Assembly (NCBI GenBank): GCA_001970955.1
Contig: MPUH01000407.1
Location: 1-56,413 of the forward strand
Direction of reading: 5' to 3'
Length of the DNA: 56,413 nt
DNA from: Stentor coeruleus
Taxonomy: Eukaryota; Ciliophora; Heterotrichea; Heterotrichida; Stentoridae
Both the position numbers and the translations under genes were made by a program. Positions 42,501-51,792 of this stretch are shown here, piece by piece; position 1 is the first letter of the stretch, and each line of letters opens with the position of its first letter. Below the pieces are notes generated by a model that was not told where the DNA came from, made no database searches, and was given only the letters and a program-made list of their open reading frames with translations.

Positions 42501-44953
42501 CCTTTTTCACTAACAAACTTAGGTGTTGCACTAAGGACAAAAGCATCAAAGAACGTGTACCGAATTCCATTATTTGTATAATCCAAGCCATTAGTAGATA
42601 CCTCAATTGTCACAACTTCTGGTCTACTATAAGAAATAATAGGGCAAAGAACATGCTTAACATCAACATATTTACCAGGAGCAAAAAGTGGATAAGGATA
42701 AGTTCCATATTTGCATGTAAGTTGATCACAATCAGAACTTGGGCAGACAAAATCAGTACCAGTAACTGTTATATCCCCACCTTGTTCATTTTTCACAGGT
42801 CCCAAATTAGGGTTTATAGAAATCACAGCAGGTGACGCATAAAACAAATAAGTATAATCAGCAATTTTCCTATAATTTTGCCCATTTCTCGACAATTCCA
42901 ATATAGCTTTAGAATTAGGGTTTGCTTTAGGTGTTATACATGAAACACGATTAAGATCAACATCAGAGCACGTAACCACAGCAATAACCGAACTATTTGT
43001 ACTATGAATAAATCTCACATAAATAATATCCCCATCTTGACCAAAACCTGCACCAAATATATCAACAATTGACCCACCTGAACTTGGTCCACCTTGAGGT
43101 TTGAATCCTGTTGTCAATGGATCTCCATAATACACAAATTCAAGTTTCCCTCTATCAAATCTTGAACCTCCAAGATTTTTAGGTCCTTCATAATCAGTAA
43201 ATTGTTGTCCATTAAGACTAACCTGAACAATAGCTGTACCAGGCATTCCAACTTCAGGTGTATTTACAATAATCGCAGTTTCATTATAACTTTTTGCCAT
43301 AACTTCTGATGTGCCAAATCTAATAGTAACATTACAAACAGCCTGTTGTTTAAAAACTTCACCTGATATTGTTGTAAATGTCCCTCCAGATACTGGGCCG
43401 AAGTCAGGGTACATATAATCTAAACTATGAAAATCGTAATACCCAAAAACAGGTAAAGTCGCAGTATTTTTGCTTTTATCATCACCATTCAAAGTTACTG
43501 AAAAATTGAAAAACACTTGTTTATACCCTTTACGTGATATATCTGGAGAATCGCAACGGATTTCACTTTCACTTATTATTGTTGCTTGTGTAGTCTCAAG
43601 GTTACCAAATATACATTTGACATTATCTGGATTGTTATACACAAAGTTCTTACCATAAACAGTAATCTGAGTATACCCGGTTCTAGGACCACATATAGGT
43701 GATATTGTATATACTTCAGCTAAGGCAAAGTAAGTATATCTAATACTATTACCAAAATTATCTTCACCTAAAGATACACTAAGGTCAACAGGTCCTGGGT
43801 TATCAGCTGGAGGTGAAACACATTGGATTTTATTTTCATCTAAATACTTACCATTGACTACTTTGCTTCCGAATTTACATTTAATATTAGCTGAGTTGTT
43901 AAAATTGTTACCCATAACAATAACTGTAGTATTACCTGATTTAGGACCCATACATGGATCACAGTTATATATATAAGCTGGGGCATAATAAACAAAAGGT
44001 AAATGGTCATCTGTCCAATCAATTAAATTCAAGACTAAATCAGCGTTATTCAAAGTTACATCAACAAAAACAGTCCTGGCGACTTGACTTGGTGGGGCAA
44101 CACAAGTGACTTTGGCATCAGAAATTACAGTTGCTGGGACAATTGCGTCATTAAACTTACAAAAAGTGTTATTATGATTGTTGACTGTATCTAACATATC
44201 ATTAAATGGGTCTAAATACTGACCTTCAATTTCTATAAGTGAACCTCCTGAAGTTGACCCTCTGTTAGGTATAAGTCTCATAATAGCAGGTTCAGGGTAA
44301 TAATAATAATTTATATCATCTTTAGTAGTCTGTTGGTCGTTAAGGGTGATTTTGAATGGTTGTGCAACCATGACAACATCTGAAAATGGAGCGACACAAT
44401 GCATAAGAGTTGAACTTATGAAAATACCAGGAACAGCTTTGGTACCGAAGAAGCATCTAAGATATTGATCGAAGTCAATGAAATTCTCTCCATAAACAGT
44501 GACTACAGTGCCACCATTTTTTTGCCCATACATAGGGACGATGTAATTGATTTTAGGAGGACTATAATAAGCGAATTCTACTGAGTTGTCGACATCTGAA
44601 AAATCTCCGGTTTTAGACACGAGAAATGGGACTAGGTCTTCTTCTAATGCTGGGAGGTTAGGGTCGCATTCTATACAATGAGCTGTTTTTTCAGGAGTTG
44701 TTGGCTCTGGATCATCAGGGTTTCTTGGTAAAGGTGTACATGTTACGTAAGTACCTTTGACTATGTTGCTTTTTCTTCCAAATTTACACATAGGGTGTGG
44801 GTACTCTTCACTTGGCTCTAGGTTTGTACCTCTTACGATCACACGAGTATTTCCTGTTAGTGGCCCGGTGTTAGGAACTATGCTGTAGATGAAAATTTGT
44901 TCATTGCCTAAACATTCAGTAAGGCTGAACAAAACTAAGACTAAATTTAGCAT
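39512..44953 (-). CDS. large IPT/TIG-repeat single-pass membrane protein
   Basis: The given frame is 1813 codons; removing a 69-nt scaffold duplication gives about 1790 aa. A signal peptide (MLNLVLVLFSLTECLG) is followed by about 16-17 tandem IPT/TIG immunoglobulin-like domains. Each is marked by a P..G...GG..V.V.G..F start and usually a Cys pair (C.FG ... C..P), as in plexins, MET and fibrocystin-like proteins. A hydrophobic span near the C-terminus (GLWVVLMWLGLIVLIVAIVV) and a short cytosolic tail of about 50 residues complete it. It is probably a type I cell-surface adhesion or recognition receptor, though ligand and role are unknown. Many Asn-x-Ser/Thr sites fit a secreted ectodomain. Confidence 0.92.
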   Translation of the reverse strand: MLNLVLVLFSLTECLGNEQIFIYSIVPNTGPLTGNTRVIVRGTNLEPSEEYPHPMCKFGRKSNIVKGTYVTCTPLPRNPDDPEPTTPEKTAHCIECDPNLPALEEDLVPFLVSKTGDFSDVDNSVEFAYYSPPKINYIVPMYGQKNGGTVVTVYGENFIDFDQYLRCFFGTKAVPGIFISSTLMHCVAPFSDVVMVAQPFKITLNDQQTTKDDINYYYYPEPAIMRLIPNRGSTSGGSLIEIEGQYLDPFNDMLDTVNNHNNTFCKFNDAIVPATVISDAKVTCVAPPSQVARTVFVDVTLNNADLVLNLIDWTDDHLPFVYYAPAYIYNCDPCMGPKSGNTTVIVMGNNFNNSANIKCKFGSKVVNGKYLDENKIQCVSPPADNPGPVDLSVSLGEDNFGNSIRYTYFALAEVYTISPICGPRTGYTQITVYGKNFVYNNPDNVKCIFGNLETTQATIISESEIRCDSPDISRKGYKQVFFNFSVTLNGDDKSKNTATLPVFGYYDFHSLDYMYPDFGPVSGGTFTTISGEVFKQQAVCNVTIRFGTSEVMAKSYNETAIIVNTPEVGMPGTAIVQVSLNGQQFTDYEGPKNLGGSRFDRGKLEFVYYGDPLTTGFKPQGGPSSGGSIVDIFGAGFGQDGDIIYVRFIHSTNSSVIAVVTCSDVDLNRVSCITPKANPNSKAILELSRNGQNYRKIADYTYLFYASPAVISINPNLGPVKNEQGGDITVTGTDFVCPSSDCDQLTCKYGTYPYPLFAPGKYVDVKHVLCPIISYSRPEVVTIEVSTNGLDYTNNGIRYTFFDAFVLSATPKFVSEKGGTVVSVIGFGFADTGNELTCRIGDLNNPLLCKRYMCELKGKFISDTEIQCIMPARADVTYSNSGEEMNYEEFAIEVSVKDRIYTNSNVKIRYSKDPEFLNMFPTSGSANGNTYVIFQTNFFWEFQNKDYVMRHAIVKCTFTKGSNSVTVEGSIAVYPFMSEGDPNSIACLTPPWPIAESVDVKVTINGKDFFGGFTFKYIEKLAGNLISPGCGPNSGETKVSIQGSGFNDHPGLHLRWGTESRPANTETLFVDTSGYITGYSPRTRTIDTHGGFVYVEIGMNIELNISETSTYIVYDEYTKNQLLYYYYMEPTLDYLHPRGGSDLGGTVVTLYGSWFINYESVDCTPRCRFGKTVVPGEFITTVQVKCISPPQPLDENSLVEVEISFNGQDWTQSHLKYVYFRTPIIYSIYPNSGPSSGGTMIAIQGANFTADAAPEDFLCRFTPTTVNAGRKIVPAIFKSEELIYCALPGGWGSGTEVKIDITFNGIDYTSVNAKFNIFQIDNAFPRSAPNTGSNIGIAIYGSGFIPNDNATCVIENKDVKATLVTWGKVVCPIPPATGGSAFEGNVPLEVTVNGIDYKKFPRGFQYYKQPTVEDVSPLSGPVNGGSSITVYGGPXEDVSPLSGPVNGGSSITVYGGPFRAKFDLANLTCAIGEFSSPAIIINEHTLQCITPSMEKPKNGTLLPVRISVNGQDYTNNTHMYSVYGLIDSAPKGGPYSGGTEILIKGFGFTNSDPRCRFGIDSNNIVVETKLIDENHMICTVPSGFKIPAGSQLPLDIPLEIGFSDGKNHPWTRTDNKFRLYEHPKIVSVSPTFGFVDLRYEVNITADEKKGFFPALTGWKTSNELDVMHSIVCRFGSYGDVPAVYINKTLVRCLTPETKILRKDMSKDTVTVSLALNGQNFFDIGQYTFKGTASGLWVVLMWLGLIVLIVAIVVLLGILISKYYDGLPLPEALRGLFPRDVEQGRASAASGPHVVRGHDGAIRPSSVQAPPGFA
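40581..40717. other. N join with 68-nt duplicated flanks in the IPT gene
   Basis: An N at 40649 lies between 68-nt copies (40581-40648, 40650-40717). The surplus is 69 nt and stays in frame, so it silently adds 23 residues that repeat EDVSPLSGPVNGGSSITVYG. Confidence 0.9.
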
Positions 44954-46147
44954 TTATATTATCCATACATTAGGAAATTTAAATTTTGTTTTGGAAATTA
45001 TGCCTTTGAGACTATTGGGTTTTTAGGTGAGGATATGGAGGAAAGATAATTTTATGAGGGGAGGTAAATGGGTTTGTGATATGATAAATGGGGAGATTAT
45101 GAGAGAATGGGGAAGATGAAGGAGGGAAATTGAGGATAAAGTTTGGATATGGATAATTTTGAAAGATTGAAGATGGAGATGGGGATGGAGATGAAGGTAC
45201 TATGGTTAAGTTTTATGTTTATAAGGAGGTGGTCTGTGAGAATTTTAAGCTTTTTGGAAATAAGGGAAGGGTGGAAAAGTTATGATTTATGATTTTGGTG
45301 AGAGGAATTGTGGAAAAGATGATGAGATGACTGGTTTGGGTTTTGTAGTTTTTTATAGTAGTTGAAATTTAGGCAAATATATAAATATTTTATGATCTTT
45401 GTAAATTAAAACCATATCATTTGGTTATATATTCAGGGTGCTAAAGAGTTTTCTTCCTTAGTGTTTTATATTTACATTAAAATACTATTTATTCTAAAAG
45501 TCGTCATATAAAATATAAACAGTTTATTCTTGGAATATTAATAAACTAACAATATCTTATTCATCGTTAAAATAAAACTTTTTATTATTAAATTACATAA
45601 AAATGATTATCTCTCCTTATCATCCTCAGCATTTCTCTTCATATTCATAATAACTCTCTCATCATCACAACTTTCATATTAGTTTTGAATTTATTTTTTA
45701 GTTAACAGGCCTATGATCAATAACCTTAAAATCTTCTAAAATTAAAACCTACCTATCACCTAATAAGCCAATTGTCCTAAAATAAACAATTTCTAGTTTT
45801 CACATAATCCTACAATAATTCTCATATCAACTTAAACCCTTAAATAATTATAATCATTTTACAAATATCACATATTTCCAATCTTATCTCACATTATGCA
45901 TTCAAAAATGCAATAAATAACATAAAACCAAATACAAATTATTAAAACCTATTCAATATAATTTTGTCTCCTATGCAACCCTTATCTTTTTAATCTAAAA
46001 GCCTCAATTTTATACCACAAATTCATGCATCCCAATCCGAAAGCAACAACTTCTTCCAAATGCTTATAAAACCTTCTAAATAAACTAATTTTCTTATTCA
46101 AATTTCTCATATATAATCCACTTACTAAAACTATTTAATAAATAGAT
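44954..46147. other. divergent intergenic region
   Basis: 1.2 kb. Plus is G-rich and C-poor to about 45350 (5' flank of the IPT gene), AT-rich in the middle, then C-rich and G-poor from about 45600 to 46100. The skew changes sign between. No gene or RNA is seen. Confidence 0.6.
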
Positions 46148-46483
46148 ATGGCCGAACAGCGAAAGTCTCTAAGCAGCAAAAATAATGAAATAACTGTTGC
46201 AAATCAAGAAAACATTGGAAAAGCCCCAAAGAAAAATTGTGAAGAATGCAAATCTCATGAAGAGTATATAAAAGTTCTTAAAAATGCTTTGAAAGAAGTT
46301 CTTGATCAAAACGAAGCTTTAAGGTCAAGAGTGGCAGAACTTGAAGCATTGATATCCCAATCTGAAGATGAGATTGGTGAAAAGAATAAACTAATTGACC
46401 AATTGACTACAACATTAAAACTAATCCAAGAACAGAATTCGAAAAAAAATGCATTAAGTGAAGAGTTGCAGAAGAGTGAATGA
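46148..46483 (+). CDS. small coiled-coil protein
   Basis: Encodes 111 aa. After a polar N-terminus with a CEECKSH stretch (residues about 34-40), residues 40-105 are one continuous coiled coil (LRSRVAELEALISQSEDEI, then KLIDQLTTTLKLIQEQ). No other domain is visible. It could be a dimerising adaptor or a basal-body component; the function is unknown. It is followed on the same strand by an SH3 protein gene about 200 nt downstream. Confidence 0.65.
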   Translation: MAEQRKSLSSKNNEITVANQENIGKAPKKNCEECKSHEEYIKVLKNALKEVLDQNEALRSRVAELEALISQSEDEIGEKNKLIDQLTTTLKLIQEQNSKKNALSEELQKSE

Positions 46484-46680
46484 GTATGATTAATATAAAC
46501 TAATCATTTTATATCATGAAGAAAAATACCAAACTTAAGTTTATAAGAAATCTTAACTATTTTTGATAGAAATAATAGTTTTTATATGGGAAAAATATTA
46601 TCTTTATTATGTTTTCTATAAGCTCACAAGTTTATATTAAATTATTCTCAAACACTTATATTCAAGTTTTCTCATAATAA

Positions 46681-47643
46681 ATGTCATTCAAGCTGCCTAA
46701 TAAGCTAAAAAGTAAACGGGCGAATTCGTTTCATTATAAGAAAACAGTAACTCCAGCTGTTTACTCTAACGAAGATACTGACTTTTTAATTCCAAGACAT
46801 AAATCAATCACCCCATACTCTACAAAAAGTGGCCAGCGTATAAGTCTTTTTGATATGAAAAATTCATCAAGTGTCTCATCTAAACCTAACACAACTTTTG
46901 AAATCCCTAAAACTCATAAATTAGACATAAGAGCAGGAAGTGTTATAGAATATAAAAGCAACTATTTCAATGATTTGATAGAAAAATTCACTACAAATCA
47001 CAAACAAAACTATACAAAGCCAAATGACGAAATAAAAAAACTTGAAGAAAAACATGCGAAAAAAGTTCAGGACTTAAACTTAGAAATAGAAAAACTTAAA
47101 AATCAGATTTTAAAGCTGAAAATCAGAAGGAACAACGACAAGAAAAAAGAAAAAATCATTCAGGATTTAAAGGAAGATTTGGATTTGTATAAGAAATTGA
47201 CTGAAACATTTGTGGGAAATATACGGAAAAACATTGAAAAACTTTGCAGTTTTATAACGAGTATATCTCCTAAGTCTTATACTTATGAGATAAATACAAT
47301 GTTTGCAGGGTTTAATGAAAATTTAGAGATTTTGGTACCGTTTATAAGTCATGATGCTATAATTGATAACCAATTTCATATATGTTGTAATGATGCTTTA
47401 GAAAATACTGGGAAGTTTAAATCTTTGGCTGAAACTCAGAATTCGTTTGGGAATTGTGTTGAGAGTAATGGGGTTAAGGAGGTTATTGCCATGGCGAATT
47501 TCGAACCAAATTATTATGGAGAACTTGGGTTTAAGACTGGGGATAGAATTCAACTTGTCAAAACTGATGAAACTGCTTGGTGGCTTGGGAAAATCGGAGA
47601 AAAAATTGGTAGGATACCTTCAGAACTTATTATGCTAGATTAA
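46681..47643 (+). CDS. coiled-coil protein with C-terminal SH3 domain
   Basis: Encodes 320 aa. The N-terminal 100 residues are basic and disordered-looking. A Lys/Glu-rich coiled coil spans about 115-185. The last 53 residues (268-320) form a clear SH3 domain: ALYDF-type start MANFEPNYYGELGF, the GDRIQLV strand, the Trp pair in ETAWWLGKI, and the RIPSELIML end that replaces the usual G..P.NYV. SH3 domains bind proline-rich ligands. I see no membrane or catalytic part. The role may be cytoskeletal or ciliary scaffolding. Confidence 0.82.
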   Translation: MSFKLPNKLKSKRANSFHYKKTVTPAVYSNEDTDFLIPRHKSITPYSTKSGQRISLFDMKNSSSVSSKPNTTFEIPKTHKLDIRAGSVIEYKSNYFNDLIEKFTTNHKQNYTKPNDEIKKLEEKHAKKVQDLNLEIEKLKNQILKLKIRRNNDKKKEKIIQDLKEDLDLYKKLTETFVGNIRKNIEKLCSFITSISPKSYTYEINTMFAGFNENLEILVPFISHDAIIDNQFHICCNDALENTGKFKSLAETQNSFGNCVESNGVKEVIAMANFEPNYYGELGFKTGDRIQLVKTDETAWWLGKIGEKIGRIPSELIMLD

Positions 47644-47914
47644 TATAATTAAGATAAGATTATGAATGATTACTGTAAGAAGTTTTATGGTAAGAGACTA
47701 TGAATTATATGGAATATAGGTTACACTGTTATTAATAATTATATTATAGGCTTTAAGATTATGATTAGTGTATTTTTTTGATACTTTTAAGTGGTTTAAA
47801 TCAATGATTTGTTTTATAAAAGACGAAATAGTATAAATAATTTCTTTTTATAATCACTTCACTTATAATAACCACAAAATCTCTTCCTCTCAACACATCC
47901 ATATTTTACCTAAA

Positions 47915-49168
47915 TTAATACTTCTCAAAAAGCAAGCTACAATTCAGTCCCCCAAATCCTGCATTATTCGTAATTCCAAACCTAGCCTCTTTTTCCCTTG
48001 GTTTATCCATCACATAATTCAAAACCCTATCTCCAATTTTCAATGGGTTTTTCAAATTCAAAATCGGTGGGACAACTCCATTCTTTAAAGCTAAAATAAG
48101 TGCTGCTGATTGTATTCCTCCAACACCTGCCATCATATGCCCCATATTACTTTTAATACCCATAATCATAGGTCCAGGTTCTGGAAATAATCTTCCTATA
48201 GCAGTAGCTTCAGCACTATCCCCTTCAGTTGTAGAAGTACCATGTGTATGTATTATTCCAACATCTTCAGGATTAATTCCAGCTCTTTTCATAACAGTTT
48301 CCATAGTCCTAAAAATTCCATCCCCTTCTAAATGAGGTCTAGTTGGATGATATGATTCTGTACATAAACTCACAGCTTTGAGTTCAGCATATATTTTAGC
48401 ATTTCTCTTTATAGCATGTTCATATTCTTCTAATACTAAAACTCCAGACCCATCAGCAGCAACAAAACCCCCTCTATCTTCATCAAATGGTCTTGAAGCT
48501 TTTTCAGGTTCATCTGCATATTTTCTATTTAAAGCTCCAAGTCTATTAAGTCCATTTAAAAGATAAGAATGTATACCATGATCTGCATTTCCTACAATCA
48601 TAACATCAGCATCATCATCTTGAATACTATTAAACCCTTCAGCTATTGAACATTGACCTGCTGCACAAGCTGAACCATAAGCAGAAGTTGGTCCTCTTAT
48701 ATCATAAGCTGTAACTACATTTGAAGTTGTCATGAATATGTTTAAATGATTATAAAATTCTGAAGGAACAATTCTAAAATTCTCTTTAAAAATTTGATGA
48801 GTAACATGTAATAATGGAGATAAATGAGATTTTACTGCACCTAAAAATACTCCAGTTCGATACTTTTCATCTTCTGTTTGTGGGATCCAATTCGCATCTT
48901 CCATTGCCATTTTACTTGCAAGAAAAGCCATTGCATTTTGTTTGTTTTTCCCATACTATGTAGAATATACTTTGAGTTGTTCCATATCTTTTGTTGTTAT
49001 TTCAACAGTGCCACCGATTTTTATTTCTAAATGTTCTGAGTCTTGGAGATGGTCTTTAGTCAATTTTCTAACACCTGATTTGCTTAAGAGCAAAGCTTGC
49101 CAGAAAGATGTGAGATCGTTGCCTAGGGGTGATACTATGCCCATACCAGTCACGACGACTCTTTTCAT
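47915..49168 (-). CDS. OXSM: 3-oxoacyl-[acyl-carrier-protein] synthase II (FabF/OXSM type)
   Basis: Two exons (49168-48971 and 48955-47915) around a 15-nt intron give 412 aa, exactly the usual FabF length. The enzyme condenses malonyl-ACP with acyl-ACP in type II fatty acid synthesis. Start MKRVVVTGMGIVSPLGN is typical. The active-site triad is complete: Cys163 in GSACAAGQ, His304 in HTHGTSTTEGD and His339 in SNMGHMMAG. In eukaryotes this enzyme sits in mitochondria or plastids, but here no transit peptide precedes the catalytic domain; no in-frame ATG was found in the next 100 nt upstream. The intron and AT-rich codons show that it is a resident nuclear gene rather than bacterial contamination. 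Confidence 0.92.
48956..48970 (-). other. 15-nt intron of the ketoacyl-ACP synthase gene
   Basis: On minus, GTATATTCTACATAG, phase 0. Splicing joins DMEQLK to YGKNKQNAMAFLASKM, giving the canonical FabF spacing. Retention stops at the acceptor TAG. Confidence 0.93.
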
Positions 49169-49647
49169 TTTTATAAACGGATAATAGGATTTTTTTTTTT
49201 TTTGATAGATATTTGGAAGCTGGAATTTATGTATGATTTGAAAGGTAATAGTGTGAGTGATGAATAAGGGTAGAATTTGGTTGATGATAGAAAAGAGAAT
49301 GATAGTGGCTTGTGGGATTGTGTAGTTGAATTAAGAAATTTTTATAAGGTTAAGGGCTTTGTGTAGGATAGGATTTAGGATTGAAAGGAAGAAAATATAG
49401 GATGAGTTTTAAAGGTTTTTTATTTGTGTTTTTAATATTTTTTTTGGGTATGGATATAGTGATATAAATTTTTAGAAGAAAGTTTGATGCATTTCTTATA
49501 GAATATTAAAGAATAAATTATTATTTTGATTTTTGAGATCTATACAGTTTTTGAACATCCAGAAATTTATCTTGATGTTTATTCGAATATTTAGTTTTAT
49601 AAAATCATTAGCCTTTTTACCTCAGATCAAAATAAAACTATAATAAT
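49169..49647. other. divergent intergenic region
   Basis: Begins with a 13-nt T run on plus (49191-49203), then G-rich and C-poor DNA to about 49450 (5' flank of the synthase on minus). AT-rich up to the next start. No gene is seen. Confidence 0.55.
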
Positions 49648-50028
49648 ATGGAGTTAACACTAGGGCAAAAGCAACTGGTATGGGACTACATATTTTTTCA
49701 TTATCACAGTCCTTTAAACACAAACCCAGAAGACTATCGGAAATTCAACCTGCTAATGTTCAGGGCAATTAAACTGAATTTTATATACACTGCTGGGTTT
49801 GGAGGACTTTCTTATTATCTCTGTTCGAAAATGACTCAAGCTTGGTTGAAAAATGTATCTAAGCCAGGTTATATAGCTTTGATTATATCAGTGTACTCGA
49901 CAATTCAATATACAAGAAGGATGAAAAATATCATTTATAGTGAAGATGCCCTAAAATGTGCTGTGAAATATGAGCAAGAAGTTTATAGATATAATGATCA
50001 TTTCAAAAGATTATATGGAAATAGATAA
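49648..50028 (+). CDS. small membrane protein, unknown
   Basis: Encodes 126 aa. Two hydrophobic segments (about residues 46-62, FIYTAGFGGLSYYLC, and 75-90, YIALIISVYSTIQY) suggest a hairpin in a membrane, with charged termini. The N-terminal 45 residues are aromatic-rich. The C-terminal 35 residues are helical and end HFKRLYGNR. No family is recognised; size and layout would fit a small mitochondrial or ER membrane subunit, which is a guess. Confidence 0.6.
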   Translation: MELTLGQKQLVWDYIFFHYHSPLNTNPEDYRKFNLLMFRAIKLNFIYTAGFGGLSYYLCSKMTQAWLKNVSKPGYIALIISVYSTIQYTRRMKNIIYSEDALKCAVKYEQEVYRYNDHFKRLYGNR

Positions 50029-50920
50029 CATAAATTGATTTATCATAGTTGATGGAGATTTTGGAAATTTTTTGTATTAAGTATATTCGTATTATATGAG
50101 ATTCTATTTTATAAGATATGATTATCTTAGTATCATGTAAGGTTTTCTTTTTTTCCATTTAAAGTTTTTATGTTGTGTTTTCTATGATTTAATTTAAGGA
50201 AATTTTACTGAAGATTTCATTAATTTCATTGTCCATTTCAATCATGTCAATGTTAATTTCCTGAAGTTTTGAAGAATTAAATCTTTATTAAGGATTTTAC
50301 CCATTTGCATTTGGATAAAAATCCAAACCAACTGACACTAGGTTCTGATGGACTATTTTTTTTATTGATTCTCGTGTTTTAGACATGCTCCCACATTTTA
50401 ATTGATTTCTTCTAATTGTCTGCAATTTTTAATATCTTTTTCTCCTTATTTTTCCCTATAATCTTATCGATACTTTTTTTAATTATTTTCCTGCATATCC
50501 CCTTCTTCTAATATATAAACTAGTGTATTTTGTTTTCTCTATAAAAATCCCTATTTCTAAAGCTTTCTCTAGGTTTTCAGCTTTCTTATGATCCTATGCA
50601 TATTTTTTTAATTTTTGGCGGTCTCTTCGTATTCTCATCAATCCCATCAAATTCCTGATATAAACTTTAAAGAAAAAAAATCATTTTAGGAAATAATAAA
50701 GTCTAATAAATACTTGCCAAATATCTATATCACATTACCAACACCTAATATAATATTACTACAAAATTCAAAATTCAATATAATCTATCATAAACACTTA
50801 GAAAACCCAACAGTTTCTACAGCAAAACTATTTCCCACATATTTTCACCATAATCTACTATTATATAAATCATGGATTTTAACACAAACATTCAAAGCTT
50901 AATTTCTAATAATATCAAAA
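50029..50920. other. intergenic region, no convincing gene
   Basis: About 890 nt. From about 50390 on it is C/T-rich and G-poor, the usual 5' flank of a plus-strand gene. Open-looking pieces on the minus strand are broken by many stops (see the rejected items). No RNA gene is recognised. Confidence 0.5.
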
Positions 50921-51520
50921 ATGTTTGAAAAGCTCTTATCTCTAATCGGAGTAAAAAGACAACGAGAAGAACCTTCCGAATTAAAAAAAATGCGAAAGCA
51001 CTGTAGATGCCCAATCTGTACCGAGCCAATTGTCAAGTGTGCCTTAACAAATTGCGGACATACATTTTGTGAATACTGTTTCGAACAATCAATAATTTAC
51101 TCATCCTCATGTCCCTTATGCCGTAAAAAGTTAACCCGATCTTCTACTATACCTTGTAAATCTATAGATAACTATATTTATTCCCAGTTGTCTGATAAAC
51201 AAAAAGAATCTTATGTTTTAAGAATGGGGCTTATAACCAAATGGAATGAAGAGAAAAAACTTAGCAACACAAAAGTTGGGATGAAAATTGATGCTTTAGA
51301 TACTGAAGGGGTCTGGTGTTCAGCAGTTATTCGTTTGAAAATTGATAATGGGGAAAAAATACCTTCTCTTTATATACATTATGCAGGCTGGGATAGTTCT
51401 TATGATGAAATCATATTGGAAAACTCTTATAGACTTGCCCCATCTGGGTTTTATACATCGAAGAATATACCGAAATATATAATGGGAAGTATTGTTGGGA
51501 TTAATGATACAGATGATTAG
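50921..51520 (+). CDS. RING finger protein with chromo-barrel/Tudor-knot-like C-terminus
   Basis: Encodes 199 aa. A C3HC4 RING finger occupies residues 30-67: Cys30, Cys33, Cys45, His47, Cys50, Cys53, Cys64, Cys67 (CPIC...CGHTFCEYC...CPLC), so it is probably an E3 ubiquitin ligase. Residues about 110-170 read GMKIDALDTEGVWCSAVI, then IHYAGWDSSYDEII and YRLAPSG, which resembles the chromo-barrel/Tudor-knot fold of MSL3 and MYST acetyltransferases (aromatic cage with IHY.GW..SYDEW). This suggests ubiquitylation linked to methylated protein or chromatin binding, an inference from domains only. Confidence 0.82.
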   Translation: MFEKLLSLIGVKRQREEPSELKKMRKHCRCPICTEPIVKCALTNCGHTFCEYCFEQSIIYSSSCPLCRKKLTRSSTIPCKSIDNYIYSQLSDKQKESYVLRMGLITKWNEEKKLSNTKVGMKIDALDTEGVWCSAVIRLKIDNGEKIPSLYIHYAGWDSSYDEIILENSYRLAPSGFYTSKNIPKYIMGSIVGINDTDD

Positions 51521-51792
51521 TGGGTGTTTATAAGGTTTATAATTAAATCTTAATTTATTCATATAGATACGTGCTTTTTGGAGTTTTTTTCATCATAAAA
51601 TTATCCCTCTATGCTTAAAACATTTATACTACAACCAAACTAATTTATTATAAAATAATTATCTAAACATACTGAAAATCTACTGTGTCGTACTAGAAAA
51701 CTCTATAATCTCCAATAATAAAAATAAAAAATAATATAAATACTATATCTTCTCCCGCAAATCTCAATATTTAATCCTTAATATATTTTCAA

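Noticed and set aside
47915-49168. Recent bacterial transfer or contamination for the FabF-like gene
   Set aside because: It contains a host-type 15-nt intron, host-like AT-rich codons and the local flank skew. An older organelle origin is the simpler reading.
50029-50700. Minus-strand coiled-coil-like frames that would be nearly continuous if TAA/TAG meant Gln
   Set aside because: Tempting as a relic or a gene from a Gln-code ciliate, but the G/A-rich minus strand here is just the complement of the C-rich 5' flank of the next gene and yields Glu/Lys/Arg-rich peptides by composition. Stop density is near or above random and a frameshift would be needed.
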